Shown here piece by piece: positions 1 to 7,033 of a DNA stretch of 11,742 bases; the first letter of the stretch is position 1, and every line of letters starts with the position of its first letter. A program made the position numbers and the translations under genes. The notes beneath the pieces were generated by a model. The model did not search any database. It saw nothing but the letters and a program-made list of their open reading frames with translations, and was not told where the DNA came from. The stretch comes from Propionibacterium sp. (GTDB lineage: Bacteria > Actinomycetota > Actinomycetes > Propionibacteriales > Propionibacteriaceae), in assembly GCA_012837465.1 (NCBI GenBank), contig DURG01000294.1, forward strand, positions 1 through 11,742, written 5' to 3'.

Positions 1-7
1 CCGGCTT

Positions 8-62
8 GGCGGCCCTTCGTCGTCAACGGGTTCGCGAGCTCACCCGTTGACGCTCAGGGACC
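8..62. repeat. Extragenic palindromic repeat, copy with long central stem
   Basis: The element begins two bases beyond the actP stop codon and can fold into a long hairpin. Perfect 11-bp arms CGTCAACGGGT (21-31) and ACCCGTTGACG (42-52) enclose a 10-nt loop. An outer CCCT (13-16) pairs with AGGG (56-59) across a small internal loop. The left end (8-23) and right end (50-62) are identical to the ends of the copy at 11684-11724, but the centre differs. As actP mRNA it would form a 3' stem-loop. No T-tract follows on the minus strand, so an intrinsic terminator is unlikely; protection of the mRNA 3' end or a passive repeat are alternatives. Confidence 0.75.
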
Positions 63-64
63 GG

Positions 65-1669
65 TCAGTGATCCAGCGCGCCAGCGGCGCCGGCACCGGT
101 CATGGAGCGAACCTCCATCTCGGCGCCCTGATCGGCGTACGCGTCGCCGTCAGGCTTCACCACGGAACCGAGCCAGCCGAGGAAGAAGCCCATCGGAACC
201 GAGATGATCGCCGGGGAATCCCACGGGAACCACGAGAAGTCGACGTTGGGGAACATCGAGCTCGGTGCGCCCGAGACTGCGGGGGAGAAGGCGATGAGCA
301 CGATGGCGGTGATCAGGCCGCCCGCGATGGACCAGACCGCACCGGCCGTCGAGAACCGCTTCCAGTACAGCGAATAGAGGATGGAGGGCAGGTTGGCCGA
401 GGCGGCGATGGCGAACGCCAACGACACCAGGAAGGCGACGTTCTGTTCCTTGGCGACGATGCCGCCGAGGATGGCGACCACGCCGATGACGACCGACGTG
501 ATGCGCGCGACCCGTTCCTCCTTGGCGGGATCTGCCTTGCCGTCCTTGAGCACGCTGTTGTAGATGTCATGGGCGAACGAGGCCGACGCCGTGATGGCCA
601 GGCCTGCGACCACCGCGAGGATGGTGGCGAACGCCACGCCCGCGATGACGGCCATGAGGACCGCGCCACCGAGGTGGTAGGCGAGCGCCGGCGCGGCGGC
701 GTTGGCGCCACCCGGCATGGCCGCGATGGCCTCGGGGCCGACGAGCCATGCCGCGCCGTACCCGAGCACCATGGTGAACAGGTAGAACGCGCCGATGAGG
801 CCGATGGCCCAGGTCACGGAGCGGCGGGCTTCCTTGGCCGTGGGCACGGTGTAGAAGCGCATCAGCACGTGGGGGAGGCCGGAGGCGCCGAGCACCAGGG
901 CCATGCCCATCGAGATCAGGCCGATGGGGTCGGTGTAGCGCTCCATGGGGGCGAGCAGGTCGATGGTGGAGCCGTCTGCGGCGGTCTTGTCGATGGCCTC
1001 GCCGATCAGCGCGGACATGTTGAAGCCCTTGAGCGCGAGCACCCAGATGGTCATGATGCCGGCGCCGGCGATGAGCAGGACGGCCTTGATCATCTGCACC
1101 CAGGTGGTGCCCTTCATGCCGCCGATGAGCACGTAGCCCACCATCAGGATGCCCACGATGCCGATCACCAGGTTCTGGCCCCAGCCGGACGTGATGCCGA
1201 GCAGCAGCGACACGAGCGCACCCGCGCCGGCCATCTGCGCGAGCAGGTAGAAGAAGGAGATGACGAGCGTCGACGTGGCCGCGGCGGTGCGGACGGGCTT
1301 TTGACGCATGCGGAAGCTGAGCACGTCGGCCATCGTGTACTTGCCGGTGTTGCGCAGGGGCTCGGCGACGAGCAGCAGGGCGACGAGCCAGGCCACGAGG
1401 AAGCCGACGGAGTACAGCAGGCCGTCGTAGCCGTAGAGCGCCACGGCGCCGACGATGCCGAGGAAGGAGGCGGCCGACAGGTAGTCGCCCGCGATGGCGA
1501 AGCCGTTCTGGCGGCCGTCGAACTGTGCGCCGCCGGTGTAGAAGTCACCGGCCTTCTTGCGGCCGCCCTGGCTGACGCGGATCACGACGAACATCGTGAC
1601 CACGACGAAGGTGGCGAAGATGGCGATGTTGATGATGGGGCTGCCCAATTGGGCCTGCAGGTTGATCAT
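65..1669 (-). CDS. actP: Cation/acetate symporter (ActP/MctC-type, sodium:solute symporter family)
   Basis: A 534-residue integral membrane protein predicted to import acetate, and probably other short monocarboxylates such as propionate or pyruvate, with a cation. Family features seen are DFYTGG (42-47), the NGFAIAGDYLSAASFLG stretch (55-71), VAEPLRNTGKYT (101-112), and LPHVLMRFYTVPTAKEARRS (265-284). Also present is the serine-rich helix SASFAHDIYNS (362-372), in the region that forms the sodium site in this fold. About 13 hydrophobic segments are visible and the length matches the family (E. coli ActP is about 549 residues). The ATG overlaps the stop of the upstream DUF485 gene as ATGA, and a GGAGGG ribosome site lies 9 nt before it (1679-1684). 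Pairing a DUF485 gene with this symporter is known from E. coli yjcH-actP and Corynebacterium mctC, which supports the family call. The exact substrate range is inferred. Confidence 0.93.
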   Translation of the reverse strand: MINLQAQLGSPIINIAIFATFVVVTMFVVIRVSQGGRKKAGDFYTGGAQFDGRQNGFAIAGDYLSAASFLGIVGAVALYGYDGLLYSVGFLVAWLVALLLVAEPLRNTGKYTMADVLSFRMRQKPVRTAAATSTLVISFFYLLAQMAGAGALVSLLLGITSGWGQNLVIGIVGILMVGYVLIGGMKGTTWVQMIKAVLLIAGAGIMTIWVLALKGFNMSALIGEAIDKTAADGSTIDLLAPMERYTDPIGLISMGMALVLGASGLPHVLMRFYTVPTAKEARRSVTWAIGLIGAFYLFTMVLGYGAAWLVGPEAIAAMPGGANAAAPALAYHLGGAVLMAVIAGVAFATILAVVAGLAITASASFAHDIYNSVLKDGKADPAKEERVARITSVVIGVVAILGGIVAKEQNVAFLVSLAFAIAASANLPSILYSLYWKRFSTAGAVWSIAGGLITAIVLIAFSPAVSGAPSSMFPNVDFSWFPWDSPAIISVPMGFFLGWLGSVVKPDGDAYADQGAEMEVRSMTGAGAAGALDH

Positions 1670-2013
1670 CGGACGGTTCCCTCCAAGTCAGCGCGGAGCC
1701 CTTCCGCGATGGGGTCGACCTTCTTGTTCATGTGCCGGATGTAGAGCCAGGTGATCAGGAAGGTGCTGACGAACTGGGCGATGCCGAACAGGAAGCCCAC
1801 CGAAACGTTGCCGAAGACCTGGGTCATCATCAGGTCCTTGGCGAAGATGGAGCTGAAGACGTAGGCCAGGTACCAGGCCAGGAACACCACGGTCATGGGG
1901 AAGGCGAAGGAACGAAACACCTTCTTCAAGCGGCCGAATTCCTCGGACTGCTGTACCCGATGGAACTCCTCTGGGGGGATTGTGCCCGTGTGGGGCTGTT
2001 GAGCGTCGTTCAT
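1666..2013 (-). CDS. DUF485 small membrane protein, symporter partner
   Basis: A 115-residue protein with a polar N-terminus (1-35) and two membrane segments (about 38-57 and 71-92), separated by a short loop and followed by a charged tail. It resembles E. coli YjcH and the DUF485 protein encoded before Corynebacterium mctC. The family is consistently found next to acetate-type symporters, but its molecular role is not well defined; an accessory function for the symporter is inferred. I chose ATG at 2013 because a strong GAGGAG ribosome site sits 7 nt upstream (complement of 2021-2027). The longer open frame starting further upstream would consume the promoter region and lacks such a site. 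Its stop overlaps the actP start by 4 nt, so translation is probably coupled. Confidence 0.88.
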   Translation of the reverse strand: MNDAQQPHTGTIPPEEFHRVQQSEEFGRLKKVFRSFAFPMTVVFLAWYLAYVFSSIFAKDLMMTQVFGNVSVGFLFGIAQFVSTFLITWLYIRHMNKKVDPIAEGLRADLEGTVR

Positions 2014-2189
2014 GACGATTCTCCTCAGGGGGATGAGTGTGCGCTTCATTGCGCGCAAGCAGACTAGCAACCCGATCCCATCACTGCTGGGATGTCCCAT
2101 TATTCCCATTTACCCGCGTGTCACTCGTAACACCCGTTGTGAACCGTGGTTCGCGGGCTGTTCACGTGTTGGGCGCTAGGCTGTGCGCC
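2014..2189. promoter_or_regulatory. Divergent promoter region between the acetate operon and purU
   Basis: This 176-nt gap must hold both divergent promoters. On the minus strand, TAGTCT (complement of 2061-2066) is a possible -10, which would give the DUF485 mRNA a leader of about 40 nt; no good -35 is seen. A perfect 10-bp palindrome TTGCGCGCAA lies at 2049-2058. The motif ATCCCA (2075-2080) is inverted as TGGGAT (2088-2093), and TCCCAT recurs at 2076, 2095 and 2104. Nearer purU, GAACC (2141-2145) is mirrored by GGTTC (2148-2152), and GTGAAC (2139-2144) by GTTCAC (2160-2165). These are candidate operators only; the regulators cannot be named from sequence. Confidence 0.5.
2177..2182 (+). 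promoter_or_regulatory. Candidate -10 hexamer for leaderless purU
   Basis: TAGGCT fits the actinobacterial TANNNT -10 pattern and ends 7 nt before the purU ATG. That places the expected transcription start at or next to the A of the ATG. There is no purine-rich ribosome site between it and the start codon. Leaderless genes of this layout are common in Actinomycetota. A -35 is not evident, so the call is tentative. Confidence 0.5.
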
Positions 2190-3029
2190 ATGCATCAGCT
2201 CGTCGTCACGCTCGACTGCCCTGATCGCCCGGGGATCGTGCACGCCATCACCGGCGCCATCGTCAAGGCCGGTGGCAACATCACCGAACTCCAGCAGTTC
2301 TCCTCCCCGGACACGGGCCACTTCTTCACCCGCTTGCAGGTCGACGGTGCCCAGTTGGAGGAACTGCGCGCCCAGATCGAATCCGCCACGCAGGGATTCG
2401 ACGCCCGCCTGCGCGTCGACGACGCCACCCGCCCCGTGCGCACGCTGCTGCTGGCCTCCAAGGCCGGCCATGCCCTGAACGACCTCCTCTTCCGCTGGAA
2501 GGGCGGCGACCTGCCCATCCACGTGGTGGGCATCATGGCCAACCACGCAGTGCTGGCCCCCATGGCGGCCTTCTACGACGTGCCGTTCAAGCACCGCTTC
2601 GTGACACCCGAGACCAAGCCGGCCTTCGAGGACGAGATCCGCAAGGTCGTCGAGGAGCAGGAGATCGAACTGGTGGTGCTGGCGCGCTACATGCAGATCC
2701 TCAGCCCGGAACTGTGCGAGTTCCTCGCTGGCCGCGCCATCAACATCCACCACTCCTTCCTGCCCGGCTTCAAGGGCGCCAACCCGTACCGGCAGGCCCA
2801 CACCCGCGGGGTGAAGCTCATCGGCGCCACCGCGCACTTCGTGACGGGCGACCTCGACGAGGGCCCGATCATCGAGCAGAACGTGGTGCGCGTGGACCAC
2901 TCCATGGACGTGGCCAAGCTGGTGCGCAAGGGGCAGGCGCAGGAATCCCAGACCCTCGCAGAAGCCGTGCGGCTGTTCGCCGAGCACCGCGTCCTGGCCG
3001 ACGGTGACCGCACCGTCATCTTCCGCTGA
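2190..3029 (+). CDS. purU: Formyltetrahydrofolate deformylase
   Basis: A 279-residue cytosolic enzyme that hydrolyses 10-formyltetrahydrofolate to tetrahydrofolate and formate, balancing one-carbon units and supplying formate. An N-terminal ACT domain (about 2-75) starts VVTLDCPDRPGIV and is followed by a formyltransferase-fold catalytic domain (about 83-279). The catalytic triad expected from the PurN/PurU family is present: Asn185 and His187 in NIHHSFLP, and Asp223 in GDLDEGPII. The ACT domain separates it from PurN, and the length is normal for PurU. I chose ATG 2190 because the ACT domain begins there and upstream residues look non-coding. No Shine-Dalgarno is seen, and a TAGGCT -10 just upstream suggests leaderless initiation. 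It is divergent from the acetate operon and lies 11 nt before the CNNM/CBS gene, so those two may share a transcript. Confidence 0.95.
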   Translation: MHQLVVTLDCPDRPGIVHAITGAIVKAGGNITELQQFSSPDTGHFFTRLQVDGAQLEELRAQIESATQGFDARLRVDDATRPVRTLLLASKAGHALNDLLFRWKGGDLPIHVVGIMANHAVLAPMAAFYDVPFKHRFVTPETKPAFEDEIRKVVEEQEIELVVLARYMQILSPELCEFLAGRAINIHHSFLPGFKGANPYRQAHTRGVKLIGATAHFVTGDLDEGPIIEQNVVRVDHSMDVAKLVRKGQAQESQTLAEAVRLFAEHRVLADGDRTVIFR

Positions 3030-3040
3030 CGGGACGCTTC

Positions 3041-4375
3041 GTGTTCGCTGACATCGCCCTCATCGGCCTGTTCATCCTCATCGGCGGCGTCTTCGCCGCC
3101 GCGGAGATGGCGCTGGTCACCCTCCGTGAATCCCAGGTGCGCCAACTGGCGGGCAAGGGCAAGCGCGGCCGGGCGATCGAGCGGCTGACCGGTAACCCCA
3201 ACCTGTTCCTCTCGGCGGTGCAGATCGGCGTGACCGTCTCCGGCATGCTCTCGGCCGCCTTCGGTGGCGCCACCATCGCCGCCCGTCTCACGCCGGTACT
3301 GGTGCGGTGGGGCATGCCCGAGGTGGTGGCGGCGCCCCTGTCGCTGGTGCTGATCACCGTGGTCATCGCCTACTTCTCCATCGTCGTGGGGGAGTTGACC
3401 GCCAAGCGGTTGGCCATGCAGCGCTCAGAGACGTTCTCGCTGGCCCTGGCGCCGATGGTCTCCGGCATCGCCACCCTCGCGCGGCCCCTGATCTGGCTGC
3501 TCGACGTCAGCACCAACTTCCTGGTCCGGCTGCTCGGCGGTGATCCGAAGCTCGCCAAGGACGCCGTGACCGACGAGGAACTGCGCCACATGGTGATCTC
3601 GTCGAGCACGCTGGGCGTCGAGGAGCGCAGCATCGTCGACGAACTCTTCGACGCTGGCGAGTTGAGCCTCCGCGAAGTCATGGTGCCGCGCACCGAGGTG
3701 GACTTCCTGTCGGGTGACATGCCCATCTCGCTGGCCTACCGCGAGGTCCGTGGCGCGCCGCACTCCCGGTACCCGGTCACCGACGGCTCGCCAGACCAGA
3801 TCGCGGGCTTCCTCCACGTCCGCGACCTCATGGACGTCGAGGGTGCCGCACGCGCGGGGGAGGTCCGCACGCTCGTGCGCGAGGTGCTTTTCCTGCCCGA
3901 GACCGTCAAGATCCTCACCGCCATGACCGCGATGCGCAGCCGCGGCGCGCACCTCGCCGTCGTGCGCGACGAGTACGGCGGCACCGCCGGCATCGTGACG
4001 TTGGAGGACCTGTTCGAGGAACTCATCGGCGACATCACCGACGAGTACGACGTGCCGGACGACGAGGAGCCGCGCGAGGTCAACGAACTCGACGGGCTCA
4101 CCACCATCGAGGAGTTCGCCGAACTGACCGGCCACGTCATCCCCGAGGGCCCCTACGACACGATCGCGGGCTACTACATGCAGGTCGTCGGCAAGTTGCC
4201 GGTCCCGGGTGGGATGATCACGGTGATGCTCGAGCCCGTGACCGACCTCCCGGAGGCCAGGCCAGCCTGGTTCACGCTTGAGGTCACGCAACTCGACGGC
4301 CGGCGAGCCGCATGGTTCGCGCTGCGCAAGGAGGCCGTGGCCGAACCGGAGAAGGAAGGGGGCGCGGATGCCTGA
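3041..4375 (+). CDS. CNNM/DUF21-CBS-CorC_HlyC membrane protein (hemolysin C/CorC family)
   Basis: A 444-residue protein with the standard architecture of bacterial CNNM-type transporters. The N-terminal CNNM/DUF21 region (about 1-175) has roughly four hydrophobic segments and a GELTAKRLAMQ stretch (118-128). A CBS pair (about 215-337) contains the family hallmarks MVPRTEVDFL (214-223) and VRDEYGGTAGIVTLEDLFEELIGDI (308-332). A C-terminal CorC_HlyC domain (about 345-428) follows. Related proteins are linked to magnesium or cobalt efflux; the older name hemolysin is historical and not evidence of toxin activity. Where many relatives have a Pro in the GEL-x-PK motif, this one has Ala121. The GTG start lies 11 nt after the purU stop with only a weak purine-rich site (GACGGGA). 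Its end overlaps the next gene by 8 nt. Ion specificity is inferred, not shown. Confidence 0.9.
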   Translation: MFADIALIGLFILIGGVFAAAEMALVTLRESQVRQLAGKGKRGRAIERLTGNPNLFLSAVQIGVTVSGMLSAAFGGATIAARLTPVLVRWGMPEVVAAPLSLVLITVVIAYFSIVVGELTAKRLAMQRSETFSLALAPMVSGIATLARPLIWLLDVSTNFLVRLLGGDPKLAKDAVTDEELRHMVISSSTLGVEERSIVDELFDAGELSLREVMVPRTEVDFLSGDMPISLAYREVRGAPHSRYPVTDGSPDQIAGFLHVRDLMDVEGAARAGEVRTLVREVLFLPETVKILTAMTAMRSRGAHLAVVRDEYGGTAGIVTLEDLFEELIGDITDEYDVPDDEEPREVNELDGLTTIEEFAELTGHVIPEGPYDTIAGYYMQVVGKLPVPGGMITVMLEPVTDLPEARPAWFTLEVTQLDGRRAAWFALRKEAVAEPEKEGGADA

Positions 4376-5579
4376 TGACGGCATGGGGCTGCTGACCAGC
4401 AACCGCGTCGAGCCGTTGCTGCGCGCCGCGGTCGAACACCAGGGCGGCAACCTGCTCGGCTGGTCCCTCGACCACGTCGACGCCGCGCCGGAGCACTCCA
4501 CCACCGCCACCTACCTCGCCCAGATCCGCTGGCCCCACGGTGAGCGCTCCGAACTGCTGGGCGTGAGCGCCCGCAGCGGGGAACTGTCCGCCTCGGATGC
4601 CCGGGCCGAGATCTTCGACGACGGTCACCGGCGCGTCGCCGTGTGGCTGTATCCGAACGACCCGGACCTGCTGGGCCTCTCCACGGCGGCCTTCCCCGAG
4701 CGCATGGCCGAGGCCCTCACCGAGGGCCGCGTGTTCGACCGCCCCGTGACCGCGGGCCAGCTGTCACTGTCCATGATCGGTTACCGCCCCCGTCGACGCG
4801 CGGTGGTCAAGGCGGTCGTCCAGGACCCGCACGAGGTGTTCTACGTCAAGGTGCTGCGCGAGCGCGTCTTCGCCGACGTGTACCGCAAGCACACCATGCT
4901 CCGCGATGCCGGCATCCCTGCCCCGGAGGTTGCGCTGACCACGCCGGATCACCTCCTCGTGACCCGTGAACTCCCCGGCACCGCGCTGGCGCGCGCCCTG
5001 TTCGAGCCGGGAGAGCCTTGCACCGCCGAGGACCTCATCGGCATCCTCGACGCGATGCCCTCCGCCGTCGCCCAACTGGAGCGTCGCCCGCCCTGGTCTG
5101 ATGCCGTCGCGCACTATTCCCGCATGGTCTCGGCCACCCTCCCAGAGGCGGGGGCGGAACTCGAGTGGATGACCGAGCAGATCAGCACCCGGCTCGCCAA
5201 GTACCCGGTGGGCAACGAGCCCACCCATGGTGACTTCCATGAGGGGCAACTGAGGGTTGCGAGCGGACGCATCGTCGGCATCCTCGATGTCGACACGATC
5301 GGGCCCGGCCGTCGGGCCGACGACCTGGCCTGCCTGATCGGGCACCTGTCCACCATCCAGCGGATGAACCCCGAACAGGAGGGCAAGGTGCGCGACCTCC
5401 TCGCCAAGTGGGTCCCCATCTTCGACCGCCGGGTGGACCCCGTCGAACTGCGACTCCGGGCCGCCGCCGTGATCATCTCACTCGCAACGGGCCCGTACCG
5501 CAGCCAGGAGGTCGACTGGCGGCAGCAGACGCTCCAGATGATCCGCTCCGCTGCTGCGCTGGTGCGACAGGTGTCGTGA
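4368..5579 (+). CDS. Aminoglycoside-phosphotransferase-fold kinase, substrate unknown
   Basis: A 403-residue protein with the small-molecule kinase fold. A divergent N-terminal region (1-130) precedes YRPRRRAVVKA (139-149) and FYVKVLRE (158-165), where Lys161 is a plausible ATP-binding lysine. The catalytic motif is HGDFHEGQL (287-295; Asp289), and the metal-binding motif is ILDVDTIGPGRRADDLA (305-321; Asp307). The usual Asn of HGDxxxxN is Gln294, a substitution I also associate with a group of actinobacterial relatives. The protein is probably active but its substrate is not recognisable; nothing here supports antibiotic resistance. I chose ATG 4368 because AAGGAAGGGG precedes it. ATG 4383 is an in-frame alternative. 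It overlaps the CNNM gene by 8 nt, suggesting coupled expression, and is followed by a 121-nt gap before the transporter locus. Confidence 0.8.
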   Translation: MPDDGMGLLTSNRVEPLLRAAVEHQGGNLLGWSLDHVDAAPEHSTTATYLAQIRWPHGERSELLGVSARSGELSASDARAEIFDDGHRRVAVWLYPNDPDLLGLSTAAFPERMAEALTEGRVFDRPVTAGQLSLSMIGYRPRRRAVVKAVVQDPHEVFYVKVLRERVFADVYRKHTMLRDAGIPAPEVALTTPDHLLVTRELPGTALARALFEPGEPCTAEDLIGILDAMPSAVAQLERRPPWSDAVAHYSRMVSATLPEAGAELEWMTEQISTRLAKYPVGNEPTHGDFHEGQLRVASGRIVGILDVDTIGPGRRADDLACLIGHLSTIQRMNPEQEGKVRDLLAKWVPIFDRRVDPVELRLRAAAVIISLATGPYRSQEVDWRQQTLQMIRSAAALVRQVS

Positions 5580-5611
5580 CCCCGGAAATTTCGACGTGGA
5601 TTGTTGCGTAT

Positions 5612-5641
5612 CCATAACGATCAACACGGACATGGTTATGG
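5612..5641. promoter_or_regulatory. Inverted repeat, candidate operator before the BMP lipoprotein gene
   Basis: CCATAAC (5612-5618) is mirrored perfectly by GTTATGG (5635-5641) with a 16-nt spacer. The right arm overlaps a possible -10 (TATGGT, 5637-5642) and also the -35 position for an alternative -10 (TATTGT, 5658-5663). A protein bound here could therefore control the transporter. The rest of the gap (5580-5700) holds an 8-bp palindrome GAAATTTC (5585-5592) and the BMP ribosome site. The regulator is unknown and no purine riboswitch fold is evident. Confidence 0.45.
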
Positions 5642-5687
5642 TCCCTCCAACTGGCGGTATTGTCGGCATGCCCAATTGAATTGATCC

Positions 5688-5694
5688 AAGGAGG
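5688..5694 (+). promoter_or_regulatory. Strong ribosome binding site deciding the BMP GTG start
   Basis: AAGGAGG lies 6 nt before the GTG at 5701. It is the best Shine-Dalgarno in the window. It fixes the GTG start, which in turn gives an intact lipoprotein signal peptide. Confidence 0.85.
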
Positions 5695-5700
5695 ATCTTC

Positions 5701-6885
5701 GTGAAGAAGTCTCTGCTGAGCATCCTTTCGCTCACCGCAGTCAGCGCCCTCGCGCTGGCCGGTTGTGCCGAGCCGCCGGCCACCACCGATCCCGGTACCG
5801 ACACCACCGTCGCGGAAACCCCCGTAACCGAGCCGACCGCTGAGGAGACGGCCACCGAGGAAACCCCCGGCGCGGAGGAAACCGCCACCGAAGCAGCTCC
5901 CGGCACCGACGCCGCGGACTACCTCGCCTGCATGGTTTCCGACGCTGGCGGTTTCGACGACAAGTCCTTCAACGAGACCGCACACAACGGCATGATGCGC
6001 GCCGCTGAGGAACTCGGCATCCAGACCAACCAGATCGAGTCGAACGCTGAGGGCGAGTACGCCGGCAACGTCCAGGCCATGATCGACGCCAACTGCAACA
6101 TGATCATCACCGTCGGCTTCGCGCTGGCCGAGGCCACCGAGGCCGCCGCCAAGCAGAACCCCGACGTGAAGTTCACCATCGTCGACTTCGGTTCCTTCGA
6201 GGGCGTCGACAATGCCAAGGGCCTCCTGTTCAACGCGGCCGAGCCGTCGTTCCTCGCCGGCTACGCAGCCGCCGCGATGACCGAGACCGGCACCGTCGGC
6301 ACCTTCGGTGGCGCCAACTACCCGACCGTGTCGATCTTCATGGACGGCTTCCAGCAGGGCGTCCTGCACCACAATGAGGTCAAGGGCACCGACGTCAACG
6401 TCATCGGTTGGGACGAGGCCGCTCAGGACGGTCAGTTCATCGGCGGCAACAACCCGTTCGGTGACATCCCCGGTGGCAAGAACACCGCCAGCACCCTGAT
6501 CGCCCAGGGCGCCGACGTCATCCTCCCGGTCGCCGGCCCCGCCGGTGCGGGCGCCCTCCAGGCCGCCCAGGAGTCCGGTGGCAAGGTCAACGCCATCTGG
6601 GTCGATGCTGACGGCTTCGAGTCGATGCCCGACTACAAGGCCAACATCATCACCTCGGTGCAGAAGGCCATGGACCTCGCAGTGTTCGAGGCAATCAAGG
6701 CCGACATCGACGGCAGCTTCACCTCCGAGGCCTACGTCGGCACCCTGGAGAACGACGGCGTGCTGTTGGCTCCGTTCCACGACTTCGAGTCGAAGCTGCC
6801 CGAGGGGCTCGCCGACGAACTCCAGCAGGTCGAAGCGGACATCATCTCCGGCGCCATCGAGATCACCTCGCCTAGCCAGCCCTGA
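5701..6885 (+). CDS. BMP-family nucleoside-binding lipoprotein of an ABC importer
   Basis: A 394-residue secreted lipoprotein, the extracellular substrate-binding component of the importer encoded downstream. Its signal peptide (MKK then a hydrophobic stretch) ends in lipobox LAGC with acylated Cys22. A Thr/Glu/Pro-rich acidic linker spans about 23-70 and includes two tandem 11-residue units (47-57 and 58-68). The BMP/PnrA domain follows (about 73-388), with hallmarks GGFDDKSFN (83-91), GTFGGANYPTV (200-210), MDGFQQG (214-220), VILPVAGPAGAGAL (273-286) and WVDADG (300-305). Family members such as Treponema PnrA and Lactococcus BmpA bind nucleosides. The linked cytidine deaminase gene agrees with that, though the preferred base cannot be read from sequence. 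A strong intrinsic terminator follows the stop. Confidence 0.92.
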   Translation: MKKSLLSILSLTAVSALALAGCAEPPATTDPGTDTTVAETPVTEPTAEETATEETPGAEETATEAAPGTDAADYLACMVSDAGGFDDKSFNETAHNGMMRAAEELGIQTNQIESNAEGEYAGNVQAMIDANCNMIITVGFALAEATEAAAKQNPDVKFTIVDFGSFEGVDNAKGLLFNAAEPSFLAGYAAAAMTETGTVGTFGGANYPTVSIFMDGFQQGVLHHNEVKGTDVNVIGWDEAAQDGQFIGGNNPFGDIPGGKNTASTLIAQGADVILPVAGPAGAGALQAAQESGGKVNAIWVDADGFESMPDYKANIITSVQKAMDLAVFEAIKADIDGSFTSEAYVGTLENDGVLLAPFHDFESKLPEGLADELQQVEADIISGAIEITSPSQP

Positions 6886-6911
6886 GCCCGCTCAGTGACG
6901 ATCTCTGAATG

Positions 6912-6943
6912 AGAGGGAGGGGCACTTCGGTGCCCCTCCCTTT
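6912..6943 (+). terminator. Intrinsic terminator after the BMP gene
   Basis: A perfect 11-bp GC-rich stem, GGGAGGGGCAC (6915-6925) with its complement (6930-6940), is closed by a TTCG tetraloop in the stable C(TTCG)G context. An A-T pair and weaker pairs extend it to 6912-6943. Only TTT follows, so release may be partial. A short CTGAG/CTCAG hairpin (6882-6895) overlaps the BMP stop just upstream. It sits inside the transporter locus, between binding protein and ATPase. Confidence 0.85.
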
Positions 6944-6972
6944 CGCATCCCCACACACCCCCCAAACCTCGC

Positions 6973-6978
6973 TACGCT
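6973..6978 (+). promoter_or_regulatory. Candidate -10 for the ATPase-permease-cdd transcript
   Basis: TACGCT matches TANNNT and lies about 55 nt before the ATPase GTG, just past the terminator. It would yield a leader of roughly 49 nt. A purine-rich ribosome site, GAAGGA (7019-7024), stands 9 nt before the GTG. No clear -35 is visible. Confidence 0.4.
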
Positions 6979-7033
6979 TAGGCACCCCCATATCTGCCTA
7001 CCGCAGCCCGAGGGAGACGAAGGACACATCGAC

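Noticed and set aside
47..1744. Long plus-strand open frame of 565 codons opposite actP
   Set aside because: Its translation is dominated by Asp, Glu, His, Gly and Arg with no domain pattern. This is typical of the antisense of a GC-rich membrane-protein gene, and the minus-strand symporter has unmistakable family motifs.
4368..5579. Antibiotic-resistance phosphotransferase
   Set aside because: The fold is shared by many unrelated small-molecule kinases, and neither sequence nor context indicates an aminoglycoside or macrolide substrate.
5473..6780. Long minus-strand open frame opposite the kinase end and BMP gene
   Set aside because: It crosses the promoter gap and runs antisense to a clear lipoprotein. 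Composition is Gly/Val/Asp/Leu-rich without recognisable motifs.
6979..7033. Riboswitch in the ATPase leader
   Set aside because: The leader is only about 50 nt, with no convincing multi-stem fold or purine-aptamer core.
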